64,000 nt of DNA from Opitutaceae bacterium (GTDB taxonomy: Bacteria; Verrucomicrobiota; Verrucomicrobiia; Opitutales; Opitutaceae), in NCBI GenBank assembly GCA_023269565.1, contig JAHFTD010000004.1, positions 1 through 64,000 on the forward strand, read 5' to 3'. Positions within the stretch are counted from its first letter, which is position 1; the number at the start of each line of letters is the position of its first letter. The notes under the pieces are model-generated. The model was not told where the DNA came from, made no database searches, and was given only the letters and a program-made list of their open reading frames with translations. This document shows positions 8,382-17,255 of this stretch, in pieces. Both the position numbers and the translations under genes were made by a program.

Positions 8382-8892
8382 AGGGTGAAATCTTCAGGCT
8401 TTCGAGCGGCAGGCGCACCAGCAGGCCTTGTTGCAGCACGTCTACCGACACGACAATGCCGCGCGGGTTCGCCGGATCATCCACGAATCCCTCCAGCCCG
8501 TGCAGGGGCCCGCCGACTACCTTGACCCGCGTGCCACGGTGCAGCAGCGGGTGCACGGCGGCCTCGAGCCCGGAAGCGCAAATCGTGCGGACGTCCGTGA
8601 GCTGGCGGAGAAACAGCTCTTCGTTCTCCACCATGAGGGCTCGCACGAGCAGGTCCTGCTGATAAATCCTAGTCTTCCGCTCGGGCGGCACCTGCGCGAA
8701 GACATAGCCGGGGAAGAGGGGCTTGGTGAAGGTCTTCGTCTGGGTGCCGTAGCGGCGCACACTGCGGATGAGCGGCAGGTAGTGCGCGAAATTTTCCCGG
8801 GCGAGCAGGGCGGCAAACTTCTTTTCGCCGCGCGGCCGGGTGTGGCAGACAAACCAGCGGGGCTCGGTAAAATCGGGGAGGTGCCGGCCCAT
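8380..8892 (-). CDS. NusG paralogue (RfaH/LoaP-like antitermination factor)
   Basis: A 170-residue protein with the two NusG domains. The NGN domain is residues about 10-105 (WFVCHTRPRGEKKFAALLA, then KPLFPGYVFAQV). The KOW domain is at about 112-165 (HRGTRVKVVGGPLHGLEGFV). The divergence from housekeeping NusG, and the lack of the usual secE/rplK neighbours, make it a specialised paralogue. Such factors let RNA polymerase run through long envelope or polysaccharide operons. Target operon not visible here. aroQ ends its start region within 2 bp. Confidence 0.82.
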   Translation of the reverse strand: MGRHLPDFTEPRWFVCHTRPRGEKKFAALLARENFAHYLPLIRSVRRYGTQTKTFTKPLFPGYVFAQVPPERKTRIYQQDLLVRALMVENEELFLRQLTDVRTICASGLEAAVHPLLHRGTRVKVVGGPLHGLEGFVDDPANPRGIVVSVDVLQQGLLVRLPLESLKISP

Positions 8893-8893
8893 T

Positions 8894-9322
8894 TTAGTGT
8901 GCGAGCCGCTGCAGTGCCCGTCCGTAGCCAGCGAAACCGAGACCGCAGATCATCGTCTCGCATGCCCCGGCGGTGAGGGAGCGGCGGCGGAATATTTCCC
9001 GCCGCCGGATGTCGGTCAGGTGCACCTCGATGGTGCGGATCCCCGTGCCCGCGAGGGCATCGCGCAGGGCGACACTGGTGTGCGCATAGCCGCCGGGGTT
9101 GATGATGATGCCGTCCACGCGCCGGTCGGCGAGTGCCCCGAGCAGGTCGATGAGTGCGCCCTCATGGTTGGATTGGAAGAAGGTGACGGCGACTCCAAGC
9201 GCCCGGGCTTTGGCGCGCAGGAATTTTTGCAGGTCGCGCAGCGTGGCCGTGCCGTAGATCTCCGGCTGGCGCTGGCCGAGCCGGTCGAGGTTCGGGCCGT
9301 TGAGGATGGCGATTCGCTTCAC
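8894..9322 (-). CDS. aroQ: Type II 3-dehydroquinate dehydratase
   Basis: A 142-residue shikimate-pathway enzyme that dehydrates 3-dehydroquinate. Type II motifs are all present: ILNGPNLDRLGQRQPEIYG with the catalytic Tyr, FFQSNHEGALID with Glu, INPGGYAHTSVALRDAL, and the catalytic His in EVHLTDI, followed by RREIFRRRSL. The likely start is GTG at 9322, which overlaps the stop of the Nif3 gene by four bases (GTGA), a coupled arrangement. Confidence 0.92.
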   Translation of the reverse strand: MKRIAILNGPNLDRLGQRQPEIYGTATLRDLQKFLRAKARALGVAVTFFQSNHEGALIDLLGALADRRVDGIIINPGGYAHTSVALRDALAGTGIRTIEVHLTDIRRREIFRRRSLTAGACETMICGLGFAGYGRALQRLAH

Positions 9323-10071
9323 AGCGGGTTGTCCGTCTCGATGAAGGTCCAGGGCAGACGGAATTTCTTCGCCAGCTCGGCGGCGAGGGCCTTCACGGCA
9401 AAGGTCTCGGTCGCGTAGTGACCGCAGCAGTAAAGGTTGAGACGGTGCTCCTGCGCGTAATTGAACCACTCCTCGCGCAACTCGCCGGTGACAAGGGTGT
9501 CGGCGCCGGCGGCGGGGAGTTCCTTCACGGCGCCGTTGCCGCTGCCGCTGGCGAAGGCGATCTCCTTCGGCGCGGCCGAGCCGCACTCGATGGCCGCAAC
9601 GCGGTCGAACTGCTCCTCCAGGCGCGCCCGGATCTGGGCTCGTTTGTATTTGCTGGCCGCAATCCAACCGATGGGTTCGCCGTCGCGGACGAGGAAGCGG
9701 CGGCGCGGGCGGAAGCCGAGCTGGCGGGCGAGCAGCACGTTGTTGCCGATCTCCGGATGGGCATCGAGCGGCAGGTGCGAGGAATACACGGCGCAGTTGC
9801 CGCGGATGAGCGTGGCGTAGCGGTCGTAGACCCGGCCGGTCAGCGCCTGCGGCGCGTCCCAGAAAAGTCCGTGGTGCACGATAAGGAAATCCACGCCGCA
9901 CTCGACGGCCTTATCGAAGGGCCCGAGACCGGAGTCGACCGCCGCGCCGATCTTGGTCACGCGACCGTCGTTGGCGACCTGCAGGCCGTTGACCGAGCCG
10001 GGATAGTCCTTGAATGCCGTGCGGCGCGTGCGCCGGTCGCAATAGTCGGTGAGTTGCCGGAGGGAAACCAT
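9319..10071 (-). CDS. Nif3-like dinuclear metal centre protein
   Basis: A 250-residue member of the Nif3/YqfO/YbgI family. Metal ligands are recognisable: DFLIVHHGLFWDAP near residue 63 (HH pair), YSSHLPLDAHPEIGNN near residue 100 (HLPLD) and the C-terminal GHYATETFAV (HxxxE). The family is widespread; roles proposed include GTP cyclohydrolase-like and metal-chaperone functions, but the substrate here is unknown. I chose the ATG at 10071 because it gives the usual N terminus. Coupled by overlap to aroQ downstream. Confidence 0.88.
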   Translation of the reverse strand: MVSLRQLTDYCDRRTRRTAFKDYPGSVNGLQVANDGRVTKIGAAVDSGLGPFDKAVECGVDFLIVHHGLFWDAPQALTGRVYDRYATLIRGNCAVYSSHLPLDAHPEIGNNVLLARQLGFRPRRRFLVRDGEPIGWIAASKYKRAQIRARLEEQFDRVAAIECGSAAPKEIAFASGSGNGAVKELPAAGADTLVTGELREEWFNYAQEHRLNLYCCGHYATETFAVKALAAELAKKFRLPWTFIETDNPL

Positions 10072-10147
10072 GGCCGAAGGTTGAAGGACGGGCCGGAGGG
10101 GCGCAAGCGGTGGTTTACGGATTGCCAGCCACGCAAACGTTCCCACC

Positions 10148-10633
10148 GTGGTCCGCATGGGCAGAGGCAAAAAAGACCCGATCGCGCTGATCACCGCGGC
10201 CACCGAGCAGTTCTCCCACCGGCCATCGTGGGACGAATATTTCATGGCCACGGCGAAGCTCATCGCCTCGCGTTCGAACTGCGAGCGGCTGAAGGTCGGC
10301 TGCGTGATCGTTACCGCCGGCGCGCGCCGGAACCGCATTGTCGCCGCCGGCTACAACGGCTGGCTGCCGGGCACCCCGCACGCCTCGCGCCTCCGCGACG
10401 GCCACGAGCAGGCGACGGTGCATGCCGAGCAGAACGCCATCGCCGACGCCGCCCGCCGCGGCTCCAGCGTGGAGGGTTGCATCGCCTACGTCACTCATTA
10501 CCCGTGCATCAACTGCGCGAAGATTCTCGCCGCCGCGGGCATCGCCGAGATCCGTTACCACGAGGATTACCACAACGACCCGCTCGTCCGCCCCATCCTC
10601 CGGGACGCCGGGGTGAAGGTGACGCGGCTCTGA
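10148..10633 (+). CDS. comEB: dCMP deaminase family protein
   Basis: A 161-residue zinc deaminase. The catalytic motif HAEQNAIADAA (His-Ala-Glu) and the zinc-binding PCINCAKIL (PCxxC) are both visible, together with SWDEYFMATAKLIASRSNC at the N terminus, typical of deoxycytidylate deaminase. It turns dCMP into dUMP to feed thymidylate synthesis. The start could be GTG at 10148 or the ATG at 10157. It is divergent from the Nif3 gene and followed at 18 bp by the YqgE gene. The symbol is by family analogy. Confidence 0.88.
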   Translation: MVRMGRGKKDPIALITAATEQFSHRPSWDEYFMATAKLIASRSNCERLKVGCVIVTAGARRNRIVAAGYNGWLPGTPHASRLRDGHEQATVHAEQNAIADAARRGSSVEGCIAYVTHYPCINCAKILAAAGIAEIRYHEDYHNDPLVRPILRDAGVKVTRL

Positions 10634-10651
10634 GCCGCGTCGCGCGCCGCC

Positions 10652-11209
10652 ATGCGTGCCCGCCGTCCGTCCCGCCAGACCCTCGCCGGCCAGCTGCTGC
10701 TCGCCAGCCCGGCGCTGCGCGAGCCGACTTTCCGGCGGACCGTCATCCTGCTGTCCACGCACACTGCCGACGGCGCGATGGGCGTGGTGCTCAACCATCC
10801 GCTGGGCAAGCAGCTCAGCGAGCTCAACGCCGACTTCGCCCTCGGCCCGCTGGCCGGTGTGCCGCTTTACCGCGGCGGACCGGTGGAAACCGGCCAGCTT
10901 ATCCTTGCGGCCTGGCGCTGGCTTGCCGCCGAGAACGCCTTTCAACTGAACTTCGCCCTCGATCCGGAAAAAGCCATGGAGATGGTGGGCACGCCGGGCC
11001 TGACGCTGCGCGGCTTCCTTGGTTATTCCGGCTGGGGCAAAGGCCAGCTTGAAAAAGAATTGAAGACCGACACTTGGTTTGTCGCGCCGGTTGACTCCTA
11101 CAACCTCGACAGTGCCGACGGGACCGAACTCTGGCGCACCATGCTCGGTTCGCTCGATCCCGAGCTGAAGCTGCTGGCCGACGAGCCCGACGACCCGACC
11201 GTGAACTAG
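10652..11209 (+). CDS. YqgE/AlgH family protein
   Basis: A 185-residue protein with the family pattern: LAGQLLLASPALREPTFRRTVILL at residues 11-34, GAMGVVLNHPLGKQLSEL, LYRGGPVETGQLI, and RGFLGYSGWGKGQLEKEL. AlgH was first named as an alginate regulator in Pseudomonas, but the biochemical role is not settled. Co-directional with the dCMP deaminase gene and overlapping the stop of the convergent peptidase gene by four bases. Confidence 0.9.
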   Translation: MRARRPSRQTLAGQLLLASPALREPTFRRTVILLSTHTADGAMGVVLNHPLGKQLSELNADFALGPLAGVPLYRGGPVETGQLILAAWRWLAAENAFQLNFALDPEKAMEMVGTPGLTLRGFLGYSGWGKGQLEKELKTDTWFVAPVDSYNLDSADGTELWRTMLGSLDPELKLLADEPDDPTVN

Positions 11210-12501
11210 CCGAAGGGCTGGTCGAGGGACGGGCTTTGCGGCGTGAAGAACACCGGACCTTTTTCGGTGATGTAGAGGCAGTCCTCCAGTCGGATGCCGA
11301 ACTCGCCGTAGATGGCGATGGTCGGCTCGTCGCTGAAGCACATGCCCGGCTGGATGGGGGTCTTGTTGCCGCGGACGAAGTTGGTCCACTCGTGATAGTC
11401 GAGGCCGATGCCGTGGCCCGTGCGATGCGGCAGCCCGGGCAGGCGGTAGTCGGGGCCGAAGCCGGCGTCGGTGATGACCTTGCGCGCGGCGATATCCACG
11501 GCCTCGCACGGCGCGCCGACTTGGGCCGCGGCGAAACCGGCGTCCTGCGCGCGGCGCTCGAGGTTCCAGATGTCGCGCTGGCGCTGGGTCGGCTGGCCAA
11601 AGACAAAGGTGCGGGTGACATCGGACTGGTAACCATGCAACGTGCAGCCGCCGTCCATCAGGACGACATCACCGGCCGTGAGCGTCTGCGGCTGGATGCT
11701 GCCGTGCGGGAACGCCGTGTAGGCACCGAAGCTGCAGAAGATGCCACCGTCGGCGCCGCCAAGGCGGGCGATGGCGGCGGCGCAGTTGCCGGCGAATTCC
11801 GCCTGCGCCATACCCTCGTGCATCGTCAACCACGTGGCGCGGTAGGCGGTGAGCGCGATCTCGTTGGATTTCTTTAAGAGGGCGATCTCGGCAGGCGACT
11901 TGAACATCCGGCAGCCGGCCGTAACGGGGTCGGCGCTGACATACTCGAAGGCCGGCGCCTCGCGGCGGATGCCGTCGTAGAGGAAAAAACGCACGCGCTC
12001 CTCCATGCCGATGCGGCCGGTGCGCAGTCCCCGGTCGCGGAAGATCTCCGCCACGCGCCGGCTGGGACTCTCGTCCTCCTCCCAAGTGCGCACGTCGGTG
12101 CCGAGCTTGATGAGCTCGCGGGCGCGCTCCTCCTCGAATTTCGGGCAGACGTAGGCCAGCTCGCCCTTGGCCGGAATGACAGCGGCGAACATCCGCTCGC
12201 TGGTGCCCCAGCGCACGCCGGTGAAATAGAAAAAGCTCGAACCCGCTTCGAGATAGATGGCGTCGATCCGGTGCTCGACCATCAGACGCTGGGCCTTGGC
12301 GATCCGCGCGCGCCGTTCGTCGAGGCTGATGGGCGCGACATCAGCGGTCATGCGTTTCAACTGCCGGATGGATTCCGGCAGGGCCGGGCCGGCAACGGGC
12401 TCGGCGATCATATTCTGGGCGCGGAGCGAACTGGCGCCCAGAAAGGCGACGCCGGTAGCCCCGGCGGACAGGCGAAGGAATTCACGGCGATCAAGGCACA
12501 T
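11206..12501 (-). CDS. M24 family metallopeptidase (Xaa-Pro aminopeptidase-like), Tat exported
   Basis: A 431-residue protein starting with a twin-arginine signal (RREFLRLSAGATGVAFLGAS), so it is probably exported folded with its metals. The pita-bread metal site is complete: DGGCTLHGYQSDVTRTF (two Asp), HRTGHGIGLDYHEW (His), DEPTIAIYGEFGIRLED (two Glu). The N-terminal domain is creatinase-like (ARIAKAQRLMVEHRIDAIYL). Likely releases N-terminal residues before proline. The ATG at 12501 was chosen because it starts the Tat signal. Confidence 0.9.
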   Translation of the reverse strand: MCLDRREFLRLSAGATGVAFLGASSLRAQNMIAEPVAGPALPESIRQLKRMTADVAPISLDERRARIAKAQRLMVEHRIDAIYLEAGSSFFYFTGVRWGTSERMFAAVIPAKGELAYVCPKFEEERARELIKLGTDVRTWEEDESPSRRVAEIFRDRGLRTGRIGMEERVRFFLYDGIRREAPAFEYVSADPVTAGCRMFKSPAEIALLKKSNEIALTAYRATWLTMHEGMAQAEFAGNCAAAIARLGGADGGIFCSFGAYTAFPHGSIQPQTLTAGDVVLMDGGCTLHGYQSDVTRTFVFGQPTQRQRDIWNLERRAQDAGFAAAQVGAPCEAVDIAARKVITDAGFGPDYRLPGLPHRTGHGIGLDYHEWTNFVRGNKTPIQPGMCFSDEPTIAIYGEFGIRLEDCLYITEKGPVFFTPQSPSLDQPFG

Positions 12502-12676
12502 GGGCGGGGTAAGGGTTGGCGTCGAAGCTGCCAAATCGCTTGACGATGACGAGCCCGAAGCAGCGCTAATTAACCATTGCGGAGGTGCGGCTTAGCCCCG
12601 GAGTGCAGTGCCGGGGCGCAACGCAGTATCATTTCCGTTGACAGTGCCGGTCGACGCACTCTTTTTTCGTGCCTTT

Positions 12677-12802
12677 ATGAAAGTCGTATCCTCCATCAAG
12701 TCCGCCAAGATGCGCCACCCGGCCTGCCAGGTGGTCCGCCGTCGCGGCAAGATCTATGTCATCAACAAGGTCGAGCCCCGCTACAAGGCCCGCCAAGGTT
12801 GA
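12677..12802 (+). CDS. rpmJ: Large ribosomal subunit protein bL36, zinc-free type
   Basis: A 41-residue protein beginning [20 protein letters not shown] and ending in [17 protein letters not shown]. It follows the pattern of the alternative bL36 (E. coli YkgO). The zinc-binding Cys/Cys/Cys/His set of the standard form is missing; only one Cys remains. The bL31 gene follows 16 bp downstream. Paired alternative bL36 and bL31 genes are often Zur-controlled, but I cannot see a Zur box, and these could be the only copies. Confidence 0.9.
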   Translation: MKVVSSIKSAKMRHPACQVVRRRGKIYVINKVEPRYKARQG

Positions 12803-12818
12803 GCCACCCTCCTTTACC

Positions 12819-13073
12819 GTGAAAGAAAAAGTGCATCCCTCTCTGAACAACGTCTGCTTCGTGGACGTTGCCACCGGCAAGAAATTCCTCACCCAGTCCA
12901 CGATGAAGTCCGCCCGCACCGAGAAGATCGACGGCGAGGATTACTTCGTCATCGTGCGCGATGTGACAATGGACTCGCATCCCGCCTACACCGGGGAGAA
13001 GCGCCTGGTCGACACCGCCGGCCGCGTCGAGAAGTTCACCACGAAGTTCAAGCGCGCCACAAAGACAAAGTAA
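12819..13073 (+). CDS. rpmE2: Large ribosomal subunit protein bL31, type B
   Basis: The product reads VKEKVHPSLNNVCFVDV and later SHPAYTGEKRLVDTAGRVEKF, which fits type B bL31. It lacks the CxxC zinc ligands of type A. No ATG is available between the bL36 stop and the conserved region, so I use the GTG at 12819, giving 84 residues. A strong intrinsic terminator follows 25 bp after the stop. Confidence 0.87.
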   Translation: MKEKVHPSLNNVCFVDVATGKKFLTQSTMKSARTEKIDGEDYFVIVRDVTMDSHPAYTGEKRLVDTAGRVEKFTTKFKRATKTK

Positions 13074-13097
13074 CGCCTCCGCGTTTGCCCCGTTCCC

Positions 13098-13123
13098 AGC
13101 CCTCCCGCGTGGAGGGCTTTTTT
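13098..13123 (+). terminator. Rho-independent terminator of the rpmJ-rpmE2 pair
   Basis: An 8-bp perfect stem, AGCCCTCC and GGAGGGCT, around a CGCGT loop, is followed directly by a run of six T. It lies 25 bp after the bL31 stop. Confidence 0.9.
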
Positions 13124-13161
13124 GTTGCCCGGCGCCCACGCCCGACATCCTCTGAGTCACC

Positions 13162-13815
13162 GTGGCGGCGCCCAAGCTCATCTTCCTTGACTGCGACTCG
13201 ACGCTCAGCGCCATCGAAGGCATCGACGAGCTGGCGCGCCTGCGCGGACCGGAATTATACGACCAAGTCGTGGGGATGACAAATGCGGCCATGGGAGGCC
13301 GGCTGCCGCTCGGGGAGATATTTGCCCGCCGCCTCGACCTCATCTGGCCGCATCGGGCGGACCTTGAGACCGTCGGCCGGCTCTACGTCCGGCAGATTGA
13401 GCCAACCGCGCGCGAGACGCTGCAGACGTTGCGCGCGGGGGGCTGGACGCCAGTCATCATCAGCGGCGGATTCCGGCAGGCCATCGCCCCGCTGGCGGAA
13501 TACCTGGACGTGACCCGCCTGGAAACGGTGGAGCTGTTTTTCGAGGAGTCGGGCGAATATGCCGGCTACGATGCCAACTCCCCGCTCACGCGAGCGGGCG
13601 GTAAATCCGAGGTGATCGAGCGCCTGAAGCGCGAGCTGCAGCCCGCCTGCACGGTGATGGTCGGCGACGGGGCGAGCGACCTCGAGGCGAAGCCAGCGGT
13701 GGACTTGTTCGTGGGCTATGGCGGCTTTGTGGCGCGGGAGAAAGTGAAGGGCGGCGCGGAAGTGTTCATCCACCGGCTGGCCGAACTCCCGGCGGTGTTG
13801 ACGCGCTTTGGCTGA
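13162..13815 (+). CDS. serB: Phosphoserine phosphatase-like HAD hydrolase
   Basis: A 217-residue HAD-family phosphatase. Motif I is FLDCDSTLSAIEGIDELA (catalytic Asp in DxDST), motif II is VIISGGFRQAI, and motif III/IV is MVGDGASDLEAKPAVDLFVGYGG. The DxDST plus cap layout matches phosphoserine phosphatase, the last step of serine synthesis. It starts with GTG at 13162, just after the terminator, so it opens a new unit. Other HAD phosphatase activities cannot be excluded. Confidence 0.82.
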   Translation: MAAPKLIFLDCDSTLSAIEGIDELARLRGPELYDQVVGMTNAAMGGRLPLGEIFARRLDLIWPHRADLETVGRLYVRQIEPTARETLQTLRAGGWTPVIISGGFRQAIAPLAEYLDVTRLETVELFFEESGEYAGYDANSPLTRAGGKSEVIERLKRELQPACTVMVGDGASDLEAKPAVDLFVGYGGFVAREKVKGGAEVFIHRLAELPAVLTRFG

Positions 13816-13834
13816 TGCCCTTGCCTGACGGCGC

Positions 13835-15169
13835 ATGAGTCCACTGTTGCATCTGGCTGTCGCCGGGGCCCTCGACATCCCGCCGGCAATGTTGGCGCCG
13901 TTCGCCCTGCTGCTGCTGCTGATCGCGACCATGCCGCTTACCCCGGCGAAGGTGAAACATCTCTGGGAGCATTACTATCCGCACGTCGCCGTGCTGCTGG
14001 GCGGGCTGGTCGCGGCCTATTACTGGCGGCAGGTGCCGGACGGTGCGGGCACGGTCGGGCACGCGCTGCACGAGTATTTCTCGTTCATCTGTCTCATCGG
14101 CTCGCTGTTCGTGGTCGCGGGCGGTATTCATCTGAAGGTGAAGGGCGAGGGCACCCCGCTGGCCAACGTGGTGTTCCTCGCCGTCGCGGCCGTGCTGACC
14201 AACGTCATCGGCACGACGGGCGCCTCGATGCTTTTCATCCGGCCGTGGATCCGGGTGAACAAATACCGCATCAGCGCGTTCCACATCGTGTTTTTCATCT
14301 TCATCGTGGCAAACTGCGGCGGCGCGCTCACGCCCATCGGGGATCCGCCGTTGTTCCTCGGCTACCTGCGCGGCGTGCCGTTCTTCTGGCTGGTGGAGCA
14401 CGCCCTGCTCCCGTGGGCGCTGTGCGTCGGGCTGCTGCTGGGGCTGTTCTACCTCTATGACCGGAGGAGCTTCGCCCGCGTGGCCGCACCGGTCCGGCAG
14501 CACGCGCTCGCGGAGCACGAGACGTGGCGTTTCGACGGCGCGGTCAATGTGCTCTTCCTTGCCGCCGTGGTCGGCGCCGTCTTTCTGCCCGCCGGCTATT
14601 TCCTGCGGGAAGCCGTGATGCTGGCGGCGGCGGTGGCGTCGTGGAAATTCACGCCGCGCGGCGTGCATGAGGAGAACCATTTCACGTTCGCCCCCATCAA
14701 GGAGGTGAGCTGGCTGTTCCTTGGCATCTTCCTGACAATGATGCCGGCGCTGGACTACCTCGCGCAGCACGGGCGCGAGTTCGGCCTTACCCAACCGCGA
14801 CAATACTACTATGCCGCCGGCGGCCTCTCCGCGGTGCTCGACAATGCGCCGACCTATGTGAATTTCCTGAAACTGGCGGAGGTGACCGCCGCCGCGGAAC
14901 ACCCCACGCACTTCGAGGAGCTGGCGCACGACGAGGTCGCGGCCGTGCGGATGCTGCTTGCGACAAAGCCGGGCCTCGTCATCGCGGTCAGCCTCGGGGC
15001 GGTGTTCTTCGGCGCGCTGACCTACATCGGCAACGGGCCGAACTTCATGGTCAAGAGCATCGCCGAGAGCGCCGGCGTGAAGGTGCCGACCTTCTTCGGT
15101 TATCTCCTCAAATACAGCCTGCCGCTGCTGCTGCCCATCCTGGTGCTGGTGCAACTGTTCTTTGTCTGA
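13835..15169 (+). CDS. Sodium:proton antiporter-like membrane carrier (NhaD/ion transporter superfamily)
   Basis: A 444-residue protein with about eleven hydrophobic segments. Signature regions are TNVIGTTGASMLFIRPWI and ANCGGALTPIGDPPLFLGYLRG in the first half, echoed by LSAVLDNAPTYVNFL and LTYIGNGPNFMVKSIAE in the second half. This is the inverted-repeat layout of IT-superfamily carriers, matching bacterial Na+/H+ antiporters of the NhaD type. It is 19 bp behind the serB-like gene. The transported ion is inferred. Confidence 0.8.
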   Translation: MSPLLHLAVAGALDIPPAMLAPFALLLLLIATMPLTPAKVKHLWEHYYPHVAVLLGGLVAAYYWRQVPDGAGTVGHALHEYFSFICLIGSLFVVAGGIHLKVKGEGTPLANVVFLAVAAVLTNVIGTTGASMLFIRPWIRVNKYRISAFHIVFFIFIVANCGGALTPIGDPPLFLGYLRGVPFFWLVEHALLPWALCVGLLLGLFYLYDRRSFARVAAPVRQHALAEHETWRFDGAVNVLFLAAVVGAVFLPAGYFLREAVMLAAAVASWKFTPRGVHEENHFTFAPIKEVSWLFLGIFLTMMPALDYLAQHGREFGLTQPRQYYYAAGGLSAVLDNAPTYVNFLKLAEVTAAAEHPTHFEELAHDEVAAVRMLLATKPGLVIAVSLGAVFFGALTYIGNGPNFMVKSIAESAGVKVPTFFGYLLKYSLPLLLPILVLVQLFFV

Positions 15170-15264
15170 CTTCGGGGCAGCCGGACTGACGGTGGATGTG
15201 CGGTGGGCGAAGTTGCCCTTGCGAAGGCGGGGGAATCCGCGCACGGTGACAAGACAAACCGGAC

Positions 15265-17001
15265 ATGAATTCATCCGAAGCAGAAATTGCCGAACTGCGG
15301 GCCAGGGTCGCGCGGCTGGAATCCCGGATGGAGCAGTTGAGTCTGGCGGTTGGTTCTTCATCTGCCGCGACACCGGTGCCGCCTCTGCTGAGTTCGCGCC
15401 CGGTGCAAGGGCAGACTGCCGCACCGGCGCCGCAGCCGGACAGGACGGGTGAATCCCGCCCCACCGTCTGGATCGCCGGAGCCGGGGCGGTGATTTTCCT
15501 GATCGGCGTGATCTACGGCCTCACGGTTTCCATCCAGCGCGGATGGATCTCGCCCCCGGTGCGCGTGCTGGCGGGTATCGGCACGGGGGCGGTTCTCGGG
15601 ATCGTCGCCGCGCGGCTTCTGCTGGGCACGAGCAAATCACTCGGCGTGGCGTTGCTCGCCGCGGCGACCGGGACGTGGACGTTCGCCCTCTACTACGGGG
15701 CGCAGGAGGCCCATCTGTTCGCGCTGACCCTCGGTTTCGGCGGCGCGGCCCTGGCAACCCTGCTCGCGGGAGCCTTGGGCGCGAAGGCCCGCAGCGACGG
15801 GGCCCTCGCCGTGGCCCTGGCCACGGGCTTGGCCGCACCGCTGGCGTTTTCGGACGGAAGTGGCCGCCTGCCCGTGCTGCTGGCCTATCTTCTCGTGTTG
15901 GTCGGCACTCATCTCGCGGCCAACTATCTGACCGGCTCGGGCGGACAGTGGCGCTGGTCCCGCGTGATCGGCGTGGCCGGCACGTGCTGGCTGGCGATGA
16001 CCGCAGCGGCATCCGCCGGGGCGCGCGGCGATCCGGAATACAACCTGGTGTTAGCCGGCGCGCTGGGATTGATACTGCTCGTGCTGGCCTGGCTGCCGCG
16101 CCACCCCGAGCGTCCCTGGCTGCCCGGAGCGGCGACAGTGACAATCCAGCTCGCCCTAGGACTCATCTGGTGGAACATCTGGCGGCGCGCCCGGTTCGAC
16201 CGCGAAAGCTTCAGCTTGCTGCTGGCAGGACTGGCGGCGGTGAGCCTGACGCTCGTGCCACCGGCGCGGCGGCGCGTCGGTAGCGGCACGCACGACCTGC
16301 CGTTGTTCCTGCTGACGGCGGGCTTCATTCTGGTGGCAATGGCTATGGCTTTTGAGTGGCGCTGGGTGGTGGTGGCATGGGGCACGTTTGCGGCGCTGAC
16401 GGCCTGGGCCGCGCGCAGCTCCGCCAACGCCGGGCGCGACAATACACTGCCCCTGCAGTTCACAGCGGGGCTGGCCGCCACCGCCGCCTCGGCGGTCTGG
16501 CTGGGCCTCGCCTGGTCGCAGGGCAGGACTGACCTCATTTTCCTGAACCGCGTTTTCCTCGGCGGAGTGCTGGCGGCGGCGGCTTGGGCCCAGTTGGTCG
16601 CATCGCCGGGGTCGCTGCGCCCGGTGTCGTTTGTGGTGCTGCAACTGGTGGCGGTCAACGTGCTCGCACGGGAGTTGGCGCGGGCGGTGCCCTCGGTGCA
16701 GATCGGCGACCTGAACCTGGCGGTCGGCGCGCTGCTGGCGACGCTGGTCTATGCCACGGCGGGGGCGGGACAATGGCTGCGGGGCATCAACCGCCAGACG
16801 GACGGAGAAGGGGAGAAGGCGCTGCGCTTGGCGGGCTACGGCTGGCTGGGGGCGGCGGCGGGCAAGCTGCTCCTGTATGACCTCGGGGGCACCGACCTGC
16901 TTTTTCGGGCGGTGGCGGCGCTGGGCGTCGGGGCGATCTTCATCGGCGCGGCGCTCTGGGCCAATCACCAGCGGGTGAGCCGGCCTGCGGCGGAGCGCTG
17001 A
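15265..17001 (+). CDS. DUF2339-type polytopic membrane protein
   Basis: A 578-residue protein. Residues 1-30 are a coiled-coil-like helix (SEAEIAELRARVARLESRME), followed by a Pro/Ala linker, and from about residue 68 there are some 15 or more hydrophobic helices. The first membrane block, WIAGAGAVIFLIGVIYGL, is the usual start of DUF2339 proteins. Function unknown in the family. Its gene has a 95-bp gap from the antiporter gene and is followed by a transposon-like remnant region. Confidence 0.75.
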   Translation: MNSSEAEIAELRARVARLESRMEQLSLAVGSSSAATPVPPLLSSRPVQGQTAAPAPQPDRTGESRPTVWIAGAGAVIFLIGVIYGLTVSIQRGWISPPVRVLAGIGTGAVLGIVAARLLLGTSKSLGVALLAAATGTWTFALYYGAQEAHLFALTLGFGGAALATLLAGALGAKARSDGALAVALATGLAAPLAFSDGSGRLPVLLAYLLVLVGTHLAANYLTGSGGQWRWSRVIGVAGTCWLAMTAAASAGARGDPEYNLVLAGALGLILLVLAWLPRHPERPWLPGAATVTIQLALGLIWWNIWRRARFDRESFSLLLAGLAAVSLTLVPPARRRVGSGTHDLPLFLLTAGFILVAMAMAFEWRWVVVAWGTFAALTAWAARSSANAGRDNTLPLQFTAGLAATAASAVWLGLAWSQGRTDLIFLNRVFLGGVLAAAAWAQLVASPGSLRPVSFVVLQLVAVNVLARELARAVPSVQIGDLNLAVGALLATLVYATAGAGQWLRGINRQTDGEGEKALRLAGYGWLGAAAGKLLLYDLGGTDLLFRAVAALGVGAIFIGAALWANHQRVSRPAAER

Positions 17002-17255
17002 GGGCTGTCAGCAGCGGCTGGCTGGATCATTGCGGCATTTCCCGCCGTCATGACCTGCCTCCCTAAACAGAGGGGACATTAAAGCCTGATATTTTGAGGC
17101 AGCTCCCCGTCGAGCACCGGCCCTGGATCGCTTCCTGCGGCAAGCTTTTGGGCTTCCGTCCTCGGCCGCGACCCAAGACCTACCCCTCAGCGCGGCGGGA
17201 CTATTTCAGGCGCCGCGACCGCTTCACTGTCGCACTTCAAATCTGAAACTATTCC
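17002..17255. other. Intergenic region with possible mobile-element debris
   Basis: No gene is supported here. A frame that stays open through 17071-17243 reads TLKPDILRQLPVEHRPW and continues without a start codon, like the broken end of a larger gene. The 13-mer CATTAAAGCCTGA at 17077-17089 recurs with one change at 58507-58519, next to IS110 debris, which suggests a shared element boundary. The evidence is slight. Confidence 0.3.
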
